This document shows positions 1-5,935 of a DNA stretch of 9,440 nt, piece by piece. The translations under genes and the position numbers were made by a program. The stretch's first letter is position 1, and each line of letters opens with the position of its first letter. This DNA comes from Clostridiales bacterium (GTDB taxonomy: Bacteria; Bacillota; Clostridia; Oscillospirales; Acutalibacteraceae): assembly GCA_012728445.1 (NCBI GenBank), contig JAAYFA010000362.1, positions 1 to 9,440 of the forward strand, given 5' to 3'. Under the pieces are notes generated by a model, which was not told the origin of the DNA, did not search any database, and saw only the letters and a list, made by a program, of their open reading frames with translations.

Positions 1-1975
1 CATCGTTTGAGATGTGTGCGAGGAGCCGCAGTTCAATTTGCGAATAGTCGGCGTCCACCAACAGGCAACCATCTTTGGCATGGAAAAAGCGGCGCAGTTC
101 ACGCCCCAGTTCCGAACGGATGGGGATGTTCTGCAAATTCGGTTCCGTGGAGGAAAGACGGCCGGTCCTCGTTTCTGTCTGCTTAAAGGTGGAGTGGATA
201 CGCCCGTCATCCCCGATGACCTTGACCAGCCCATCGCAGTAGGTTTGCTTGAGTTTGGCGAGGGTGCGGTATTCCAAAATTTCTTCAATGACGGGATGCT
301 CATCGATTAAGGATTCCAGTACGTCCACATTGGTGCAATAGCCGCTTTTCGTTTTCTTCTTTTTGGTGAGGCCGAGCTTAATAAACAGGGCTTCGCTGAG
401 CTGTTTGGGAGAATTCAGGTTAAACTCGTAACCGACTGCTTCAAAAACATTTGCTTCTATGCCGGTGATTTTTTCTTCAATCAACTTGCCGAAGGCGGCT
501 ATACCCTTTTTATCTACGGCAAAGCCTCTGTATTCCATACCGGCGAGCACCTGCGCCAAAGGCAGCTCAATGTTATTGAGCAGGTTCGTCTGCCCGTCGG
601 CCTCTATCTTTTCGCTGAGTGTTTTAAAGAGTGCGGGCAGCACGGCGGTATCTAGAGCATCCGAGTTTTCGGTCGTGACCGGGGGCTGCGTGACCGCGTA
701 CTCCTGCGCGAGGCGATTGATCTCATAATCGCCGGCGTTGGGGTTGAGCACATAGCCGGTCAGCATGATATCTCCGGCGGCGCCGTCCAATTTAAAGCCG
801 CAACGCTCACAGTAACCGGCAAGCTGTTTAATGTCCGATGTGTATTTTAGAATGGCGCCGTTTTCCAAAAAAGCTTCGATAAACGGTGCAAAGCCAAAGT
901 TCAAGCCCACGATGTGCGTGACTTTTTCGTGCTGTGCAAAGAACATATCGGTAATTTCGCCGGCGGTGTATTTGGTTGTAAAATAAGCCTGCTTTGCTTT
1001 TTTGAGCGCTTCCAAGACCGCTAGCGGGTCCTGCTCTTCCACAAACTGCAAGGGTTTTTGCGGCGGCTGATCGGATGATGTCTCGGCGGCTTTTATATCG
1101 GCCGACACGGCTTTCAAGTCGAGCCTTTCGAGTAGTTTGAACATCTCTAGGTCCGCCATAATGCCGGTCACTTGAAGCACATCGGGCGCTGTCGGCACAT
1201 AGTTTGCAAACACGGTGTCCACGGGAACAGCTGCGCTAACGGTGCAAAGCGTGCGGCTTAAAAAAGCCATTTCCTTATCCGCCGTCAATTTGTCTTTGAG
1301 ATTCTGTTTTAAATCGGAACTTTCCAGCTCCTCATAGAGTTTATCAATAGTACCGAAACGCTGAATCAACATCTTTGCGGTTTTTTCGCCAACACCGGCA
1401 ACACCGGGCACATTGTCCGAAGCGTCGCCCATGAGCGCCTTAATTTCAATAAGACCGTGCGGTTCTACACCGTACTCTTCTATAATCTTTTCTTTATCGT
1501 AGCAAGTTGAAATCGGCCTGCCCATTTTGGTTGATGCAAGCACAACATTCACATTGTCTTTAATCAGCTGCAGGCTATCCCTGTCCCCCGTGGCAATAAA
1601 GCAGTGGTCTTCGCCTTCACATTTGTCCGCAAAGGTGCCTAAAAAATCATCTGCTTCCCAGCCCGCCGCCTCAACCGTTTTAATGCCAAGCGCCTTAAGC
1701 AAATCTTTTAAAACGGGCAGTTGCTGCGCGAGTTCTTCCGGCATACCTTTGCGCTTTGCCTTGTAACCGCTGTACATTTTGTGACGAAAGGTAGGTGCTT
1801 TTACATCAAAAGCAACCGCCACCGCATCGGGTGCGTAATCTTCCTTCAATTTTAAAAACATGGTTATAAAACCGTAAATCGCGTTCGTATAACGGCCATC
1901 CTTCGTGGTGAGCAGTTTGATACCGTAAAAAGCTCTGTTGAGGATGCTGTTGCCGTCGATTACCAAGAGTTTCAT
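1..1975 (-). CDS. polA: DNA polymerase I, N-terminal 658 codons (cut by left edge)
   Basis: DNA polymerase I processes Okazaki fragments and fills repair gaps. The frame is open without interruption from the ATG at 1975 to base 2. Residues 1-290 are the 5' nuclease: acidic ligands D7 (VIDGNS), D57, E107/D109/D110 (WEADD), D131/D133 (GDRD) and D184/D187 (MGDASDNVPG), followed by the helix-hairpin-helix GVAGVGEKTA. Residues about 305-465 occupy the 3'-5' exonuclease position but lack the FDTET-like DxE motif and the other metal ligands, so proofreading is very probably absent, as in Bacillus and Thermus Pol I. The polymerase domain begins near 470 and shows TGRLSSTEPNLQNIP (604-618) and motif A DYSQIELR (643-650, catalytic D643). 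The O helix and motif C lie outside the window; family members are about 850-930 residues. The start fits the canonical MKLLVIDGNS beginning, with an SD-like AAAGGAAG (1988-1995) 12 bases upstream. It is transcribed divergently from the dus gene. Confidence 0.98.
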   Translation of the reverse strand, partial: MKLLVIDGNSILNRAFYGIKLLTTKDGRYTNAIYGFITMFLKLKEDYAPDAVAVAFDVKAPTFRHKMYSGYKAKRKGMPEELAQQLPVLKDLLKALGIKTVEAAGWEADDFLGTFADKCEGEDHCFIATGDRDSLQLIKDNVNVVLASTKMGRPISTCYDKEKIIEEYGVEPHGLIEIKALMGDASDNVPGVAGVGEKTAKMLIQRFGTIDKLYEELESSDLKQNLKDKLTADKEMAFLSRTLCTVSAAVPVDTVFANYVPTAPDVLQVTGIMADLEMFKLLERLDLKAVSADIKAAETSSDQPPQKPLQFVEEQDPLAVLEALKKAKQAYFTTKYTAGEITDMFFAQHEKVTHIVGLNFGFAPFIEAFLENGAILKYTSDIKQLAGYCERCGFKLDGAAGDIMLTGYVLNPNAGDYEINRLAQEYAVTQPPVTTENSDALDTAVLPALFKTLSEKIEADGQTNLLNNIELPLAQVLAGMEYRGFAVDKKGIAAFGKLIEEKITGIEANVFEAVGYEFNLNSPKQLSEALFIKLGLTKKKKTKSGYCTNVDVLESLIDEHPVIEEILEYRTLAKLKQTYCDGLVKVIGDDGRIHSTFKQTETRTGRLSSTEPNLQNIPIRSELGRELRRFFHAKDGCLLVDADYSQIELRLLAHISND

Positions 1976-2001
1976 AATTTGGTTACACTTCCTTTGTAAT
2001 T

Positions 2002-2067
2002 GATATGTGATAGAGAAGCGATGGTGGGACGGTGGAGAAGCAATGGAGAAGCGGTAGGGGGAACGAA
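2002..2067. repeat. degenerate 11-bp tandem repeat
   Basis: About six units of 11 bases follow each other without gaps, starting at 2002, 2013, 2024, 2035, 2046 and 2057. The consensus is GAGAAGCRRTG. Units at 2013, 2035 and 2046 share GAGAAGC exactly; the others match 6-7 of 11 positions. Two inverted-orientation copies, also 11 bases apart, start at 2081 and 2092 (both ATTGCTTT), and a third with one base missing lies at 2112-2121. The 11-base period is close to one helical turn. The repeat forms the arms of the hairpin described separately. Confidence 0.6.
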
Positions 2068-2121
2068 TCAGGGAATTCCTATTGCTTTGCAATTGCTTTT
2101 CGTGACGGAGTCATGCTTCTC
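2013..2121 (+). repeat. long imperfect inverted repeat / structured RNA candidate in the polA-dus spacer
   Basis: The plus strand folds on itself over about 110 bases. The core stem pairs 2035-2060 with 2076-2101: 24 of 26 positions pair, mismatches are at 2045/2091 and 2047/2089, and the loop is 2061-2075. An outer stem pairs 2013-2025 with 2110-2121, with G2020 bulged. The arms contain GAGAAGC (2013, 2035, 2046) facing ATTGCTT (2081, 2092) and GCTTCTC (2115). About eight of the pairs are G-T on the plus strand, and I find no A-C oppositions in the paired parts. The fold is therefore better as a plus-strand RNA than as the complementary polA leader. No open reading frame explains it. It could be a small RNA, a MITE- or REP-like palindromic repeat, or a leader or terminator structure. 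Confidence 0.6.
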
Positions 2122-2144
2122 AATTATTTTCAAAATCCCAACAT

Positions 2145-2153
2145 ATTGTACCA
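2145..2153 (-). promoter_or_regulatory. candidate extended -10 promoter for polA
   Basis: Read on the minus strand, this is TGG followed by TACAAT, a TGn extended -10 with a 5/6 match to TATAAT. No good -35 hexamer lies 16-18 bases upstream, which extended -10 promoters can tolerate. Transcription would start near 2138 and give polA a leader of about 160 bases that runs through the repeat hairpin at 2013-2121. This is inferred from sequence match only. Confidence 0.4.
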
Positions 2154-2166
2154 CATAATTTCCGAA

Positions 2167-2200
2167 TTGTGGTGAAAAAAGTTTTTCGTTATGCTAGTAT
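2167..2200 (+). promoter_or_regulatory. weak candidate promoter for the dus gene
   Basis: Two overlapping readings are possible. One is TTGTGG (2167-2172), a 17-base spacer and TATGCT (2190-2195). The other is an extended -10, TGC followed by TAGTAT (2192-2200), with no clear -35. Either would start transcription 40-50 bases ahead of the TTG start codon. Neither is close to consensus, so this is a tentative call. Confidence 0.3.
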
Positions 2201-2246
2201 ATGAATAATCAAATTTATCGAATCTATTATTTTAGGATGTGTCCGA

Positions 2247-3221
2247 TTGAACATAGGCAATGTAAAAATATGCGGTCCGGCAGCACTCGCACCTATGGCC
2301 GGTGCGGCGGACCGTGCTTTCCGAGAGCTGTGCATAGAGTTTGGTGCGGCGTATGTCGTGGGCGAAATGGTCAGTGCGAAGGGGCTTTGCATGAACGACC
2401 GCAAATCGAAAGAGCTTTTAACCCTTTCACCGGTTGAAAGGCCTGCCGGGGTGCAAATTTTCGGTGATGACCCTCAAATTATGGCGCTTGGAGCTGTAAA
2501 GTCTTTAGACTTTACGCCGGAGTTTGTTGACATCAATATGGGCTGCCCAGCCCCCAAAGTAGCCAATAATGGCGGTGGTTCCGCACTATTGAAGCAGCCT
2601 TTGCTTGCGCAAAAAATCGTGTCGGACTGTGTAAAGGCAATCACATTACCGGTGACTGTCAAACTGCGGACCGGTTGGGACGGCGAAACAGTCAATGCAC
2701 CGCTGCTAGCGACCCTGTGTGAGCAGGCCGGGGCGGCCGCAATCACTATTCACGGGCGCACAAGAGCGCAAATGTATGCCCCGCCTGTTGATTTTTTAAC
2801 GATGGAAAAAGTCAAGCAAGCCGTCTCAATTCCGGTCATCGGCAACGGAGATGTAACCGACGCCCGTAGTGCGGCGCACATGATTGAACGCACCGGCTGC
2901 GATATGGTGATGGTCGGCAGAGGCGCTTTGGGCCGACCTTGGGTCTTCAGCCAAATCAATGCTTTTTTAAAAGATGGCACCATCCTACCGGAACCGCCCA
3001 TAGAACAACGTATGGAAATCATGCTGCGGCATATGAAAGCCCTGTGCCTCTATAAAGGCGACTATATTGGAATGAAAGAGGCGCGTAAGCACGCCGCTTG
3101 GTATATTAAAGGGATACGAGGTGCGGCCGGCTACCGGCAGGAAACGGGTGCTTTAACAAGTATGCAGCAGTTAGCGGAGCTGGCCGAAAAAGTTGTTGAT
3201 GACAATCGTATGATGGACTGA
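2247..3221 (+). CDS. dusB: tRNA-dihydrouridine synthase, DusB/NifR3 type
   Basis: This FMN enzyme reduces uridine to dihydrouridine in the D-loop of tRNA using NADPH. The 324-residue length is normal. Residues 1-240 form the TIM barrel: APMAGAADRAFR at 15-26 (FMN site), QIFGDDP 70-76, DINMGCPAPK 95-104 with catalytic C100, the glycine-rich GGGSALL 109-115, VKLRTGW 138-144, IHGRTRAQMY 168-177, IGNGDV 198-203 and the phosphate-binding GRGALGRPW 224-232. The C-terminal helical tRNA-binding domain contains RKHAAWYIKG (280-289). Translation starts at TTG 2247, with AGGA (2234-2237) nine bases upstream; this gives the family-typical MxIGNV beginning, and the first ATG in frame (residue 17) would remove part of the FMN site. 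Subfamily assignment is by resemblance. No clear terminator follows before the next promoter. Confidence 0.95.
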   Translation: MNIGNVKICGPAALAPMAGAADRAFRELCIEFGAAYVVGEMVSAKGLCMNDRKSKELLTLSPVERPAGVQIFGDDPQIMALGAVKSLDFTPEFVDINMGCPAPKVANNGGGSALLKQPLLAQKIVSDCVKAITLPVTVKLRTGWDGETVNAPLLATLCEQAGAAAITIHGRTRAQMYAPPVDFLTMEKVKQAVSIPVIGNGDVTDARSAAHMIERTGCDMVMVGRGALGRPWVFSQINAFLKDGTILPEPPIEQRMEIMLRHMKALCLYKGDYIGMKEARKHAAWYIKGIRGAAGYRQETGALTSMQQLAELAEKVVDDNRMMD

Positions 3222-3250
3222 TTACAAACGAGCAGGCGCCACCGACAGCG

Positions 3251-3279
3251 TTGATTACTTGTGCGGGCTGTGTTAAAAT
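3251..3279 (+). promoter_or_regulatory. candidate sigma-A promoter for the metallophosphoesterase gene
   Basis: TTGATT (3251-3256), a 17-base spacer and TAAAAT (3274-3279) make a good sigma-A match (4/6 and 5/6). A TG at 3271-3272 adds an extended -10. The predicted start near 3286 leaves a leader of about 55 bases. A perfect TATAAT at 3285-3290 lacks a -35 at the right distance and is less convincing. The promoter suggests the gene is not simply read through from dus. Confidence 0.5.
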
Positions 3280-3340
3280 ATGAATATAATTTGTACGAAT
3301 CGATATAAATATTTTTTAAACAGAGAAAGGAACTATACTC

Positions 3341-4558
3341 ATGAAAAGAACGCTTAGCCTATTGTTAGCCGTTACAATCCTTTTTACGCTGTTAATGCCG
3401 GCCTATGCCGGTGGCGACGACGGGACAACCGCCAATGCCATGCGCTTTCGCGATGACGGTAGTTTTACCATCTTGCAAATCACCGACCTGCACAAGAACC
3501 CGAAGGATACCTATGACGACGTCAACAACGTCCTTTTAAGACGGTTTGCACAAACGCAAAACCCGGACTTGGTTGTCATCACCGGCGATATTGCCATGAG
3601 TGGCACACTCGAGCAAATTACGAATAACATCGGCGAAATCATGACGGCATTCGGCGATTATGACATCCCGGTCGCCGTGGTCTTTGGCAATCACGATTCC
3701 GAGACCGGCTTAATCGATCGTGAAGGCATGATGGCTATTTACAACTCACACCACAACTCCATCTCCATTGACGAAGGTACATTACTCCCCGGCTGTGGCA
3801 CCTATACGGTCCCCATCCTTGCCTCCGACAGTGAAGACATGGCCTTTAACTTATGGATGATAGACTCCGGCGACAACGACGGGGAAGGCAACTATGGATA
3901 CGTGCAACCCGAGCAAATCGACTGGTACGTCAACAAAAGCAATACACTCAAAGCGCAGAACGACGGGTCGCCATTGCCTTCGCTGATGTTCCAACATATT
4001 ATTGTACCGGAAATTTATGACGCGCTCCTTGAAGTCGACCACTGGGTCCCCCATGCGCAAAAACATATTTTCGATAAAGACAGATACTTTGTTTTAAACC
4101 CTGAGAACACGAACGCGGGTCGGCTGTCGGAATACCCTTGTCCCCCCTACTACAACACCGGGCAGTTTGAGGCGATTGTCGGCCAGGGCGATGTGCTTGC
4201 CATGTTCTTCGGCCACGACCACAGCAACACCTTCAACGTTACCCACCGCGGTGTTGACCTTGTCGCAACGCCGAAAGCAAATTTCCAAGGAACGTATGGT
4301 ATTGACTACGGCGGAAGACTGATAACGCTTAACGAGGCGGACACCGCCACTTACGAAACCCACCTTGTTCCGTTTTCTTCCTTGTATAGTTTCAAGGATT
4401 TAAGCTTGAAATCGCTGCTGGCCTCCGGCACAAAACTAAACTCAGTGGAGTTTAAGGCAACGTTTCTTGTTACTGTTTGTACGATTGCGTACAAACTTGA
4501 GTACTTCTTTACAACCACGCTCTTAGAGCGCCTCACAGGCAAAAAGTTTAATTACTGA
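3341..4558 (+). CDS. exported calcineurin-like metallophosphoesterase (PAP29/Dcr2-like)
   Basis: This is a 405-residue two-metal phosphoesterase predicted to act outside the membrane. Residues 1-23 form a signal peptide: KR, a hydrophobic core, then A-Y-A before GGDDG. The metallophosphatase blocks are all present: D49-x-H51 (ITDLH), GD 82-83, GNHD 116-119, H219 in MFQHI, and GHDH 291-294. The surrounding sequence (FTILQITDLH, DREGMM 126-131, the late GHDH and VATPKANFQGTYG) recalls the plant PAP29 and yeast Dcr2 branch of the superfamily, from memory. Substrate cannot be deduced; phosphomonoesters or nucleotides are possible. The last 35 residues include a mostly hydrophobic stretch (371-393, interrupted by K385) after the catalytic domain, which might contact the membrane. 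The ATG is supported by AAAGG (3326-3330) ten bases upstream. The gene converges on ftsZ. Confidence 0.92.
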   Translation: MKRTLSLLLAVTILFTLLMPAYAGGDDGTTANAMRFRDDGSFTILQITDLHKNPKDTYDDVNNVLLRRFAQTQNPDLVVITGDIAMSGTLEQITNNIGEIMTAFGDYDIPVAVVFGNHDSETGLIDREGMMAIYNSHHNSISIDEGTLLPGCGTYTVPILASDSEDMAFNLWMIDSGDNDGEGNYGYVQPEQIDWYVNKSNTLKAQNDGSPLPSLMFQHIIVPEIYDALLEVDHWVPHAQKHIFDKDRYFVLNPENTNAGRLSEYPCPPYYNTGQFEAIVGQGDVLAMFFGHDHSNTFNVTHRGVDLVATPKANFQGTYGIDYGGRLITLNEADTATYETHLVPFSSLYSFKDLSLKSLLASGTKLNSVEFKATFLVTVCTIAYKLEYFFTTTLLERLTGKKFNY

Positions 4559-4571
4559 GGTAAGTAATACG

Positions 4572-4625
4572 AATAAAGCCCGGCATTCGGGCGCCAAAAA
4601 AGGGCAGGCTTTACAGCCTGCCCTT
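4572..4625 (-). terminator. tandem hairpin terminator for ftsZ, possibly bidirectional
   Basis: An 11-bp stem pairs 4600-4610 with 4615-4625 around a TTAC loop. Read on the minus strand it is followed by six T (4601-4596, partly inside the stem), a textbook intrinsic terminator 23 bases beyond the ftsZ stop. A second, shorter hairpin (GCCCG 4578-4582 with CGGGC 4588-4592) follows and is trailed on the minus strand by TTTATT. On the plus strand the first hairpin is followed only by the weaker TTGATCTTATTT, so it may also slow transcription from the convergent phosphoesterase gene. Confidence 0.85.
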
Positions 4626-4647
4626 GATCTTATTTAATCCGGTTCTA

Positions 4648-5811
4648 CTAATCTTTTTTACGTTTGATGATGTCGTTTAAAATCACATAGAACTCGTCAT
4701 CATCCATATTCTTTTCTGACCCGTCAGGTTGAGTGGCTTCAACCGGCTCCGCAACGGGATGTTCCGGCGCCACAGCAAAAATTTGTGAAGCATCCGGCAA
4801 GGGGGCCGACTCGGATGCTTTGGTAGAGCCGTGGTAAGGCGATTTTGCTGAAGGTGTGTTGTCAAACCCGGTAGCAACAACCGCAATAATAATTTCGTCG
4901 ACAAGGTTTGCGTCGTAGGTCAGGCCAAAGGTAATATTGGCATCCGGATGGGCCTGTGCGGTGATAATCTCCGCCGCGGCCTGAATTTCTTCAAGATCAA
5001 TATCTTCGGAAGCGGTGTAGCTGATGATGACACCTCTTGCGCCCTCGATCGTCGTTTCGAGAAGTGCGCTCCTGACAGCGGCGTTGGCTGCAATAACGGC
5101 TTTGTCTTTACCGCTGGCCCTGCCCACACCCATGTGTGCATAGCCGGCGTTTTTCATGATGCTTTCCACATCCGCAAAGTCAAGGTTAATAAAACCTGCC
5201 ATTTTAATCAGTTCGGAAATATTTTTAACACCCTGCAACAGCACCTCGTCCGCCAAAGCAAATGCGTCGGATACGGACAAACGGCGTTCTTCCATCGCAC
5301 GAAGGTGCTCGTTTGGAATAACAATAAGGCTGTCAACACTCTCCGCCAAACGGTCTACACCCGCCTGCGCTTGTGACATACGTTTGTTGCCTTCAAATTT
5401 AAAGGGTTTTGTCACCACACCAATGGTAAGAATACCCATTTCTTTAGCGATTTGAGCGATAATCGGCGAAGCCCCTGTACCCGTGCCGCCGCCCATGCCT
5501 GCGGTGATGAACACCATTTCAGTGCCTTTGAGCACGTCGGCAATCATATCTCGGCTTTCTTCCGCCGCTTTTTCGCCAACCTCCGGCTTGCCGCCGGCGC
5601 CTTGGCCGCGGGTTGTTCTTTCGCCGATTTGTATTTTGTGCGTAGCTTTGGAGTGAAGCAGTATTTGTTTGTCGGTGTTGATTGCTATAAATTCTGCGCC
5701 AAGCACCTCAGACTCTATCATTCTATTGACAGCATTGCCACCGCCGCCGCCGACTCCGATGACTTTTATTTGGACTGTGCTTGCATATTCATTATCAAGT
5801 TCCATTGCCAT
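4648..5811 (-). CDS. ftsZ: cell division GTPase FtsZ
   Basis: FtsZ is the tubulin homologue that polymerises into the cytoplasmic Z-ring. The 387 residues include the N-terminal GTP-binding domain with IKVIGVGGGGGNAVNRM (15-31), AINTD (43-47), the tubulin signature GGGTGTG (107-113) and the T7 synergy loop NLDFAD (209-214, catalytic acidic residues). The C-terminal domain follows with GYAHMGVGRASG (223-234) and GFDNTP (315-320). A disordered linker (about 321-368) leads to the acidic-then-basic tail MDDDEFYVILNDIIKRKKD. That tail lacks the usual DIPxFLR-type peptide. Translation starts at ATG 5811, with GGGAGG (5821-5826) nine bases upstream; a second ATG two codons later is too far from it. 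ftsQ lies 124 bases upstream and the space holds a promoter. No ftsA adjoins. Confidence 0.98.
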   Translation of the reverse strand: MAMELDNEYASTVQIKVIGVGGGGGNAVNRMIESEVLGAEFIAINTDKQILLHSKATHKIQIGERTTRGQGAGGKPEVGEKAAEESRDMIADVLKGTEMVFITAGMGGGTGTGASPIIAQIAKEMGILTIGVVTKPFKFEGNKRMSQAQAGVDRLAESVDSLIVIPNEHLRAMEERRLSVSDAFALADEVLLQGVKNISELIKMAGFINLDFADVESIMKNAGYAHMGVGRASGKDKAVIAANAAVRSALLETTIEGARGVIISYTASEDIDLEEIQAAAEIITAQAHPDANITFGLTYDANLVDEIIIAVVATGFDNTPSAKSPYHGSTKASESAPLPDASQIFAVAPEHPVAEPVEATQPDGSEKNMDDDEFYVILNDIIKRKKD

Positions 5812-5840
5812 TGCCGAAAACCTCCCATATATTGTATATG

Positions 5841-5854
5841 ACTATACCCCAAAC
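5841..5854 (-). promoter_or_regulatory. possible second, weaker ftsZ promoter element
   Basis: On the minus strand this reads GTTTGGGGTATAGT, closely resembling the ATTTGGGTATAAT of the stronger promoter 48 bases upstream. TATAGT matches 5/6 of the -10 consensus, but the -35 position (ATTAAA at 17 bases) is weak. It may be a secondary start or a decayed duplicate. Confidence 0.25.
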
Positions 5855-5888
5855 TCGAGTAAATTTAATCGAATTTATATTAACACGT

Positions 5889-5917
5889 ATTATACCCAAA
5901 TACAAGTAATTTTGCAA
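5889..5917 (-). promoter_or_regulatory. sigma-A promoter for ftsZ
   Basis: On the minus strand, TTGCAA (5917-5912), a 17-base spacer and a perfect TATAAT (5894-5889) lie in the ftsQ-ftsZ spacer. The predicted start near 5882 gives a leader of about 70 bases. This would allow ftsZ to be made at levels independent of the upstream ftsW-murG-ftsQ unit, as is common for this abundant protein. Confidence 0.7.
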
Positions 5918-5935
5918 ATTTACATTCTTTCTTGT

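Noticed and set aside
1..1975. Several open frames on the plus strand opposite polA
   Set aside because: They lie wholly inside a gene with intact family motifs, show no family resemblance, and are typical antisense shadows of the coding frame.
2013..2056. Repeats that might suggest a CRISPR array
   Set aside because: The units are 11 bases, contiguous and degenerate, with no spacers and no cas genes nearby.
3285..3290. Perfect TATAAT ahead of the phosphoesterase gene
   Set aside because: The matching -35 position is TGCGGG. The TTGATT/TAAAAT pair just upstream is a better whole promoter, though this box could be used as an alternative.
3222..3340. A terminator after the dus gene
   Set aside because: I found no stem followed by a T-run in this 119-base spacer; only the promoter for the next gene is supported.
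5803..5805. Second ATG (codon 3) as the ftsZ start
   Set aside because: The GGGAGG site is nine bases from the first ATG but fifteen from this one, so the first is preferred.
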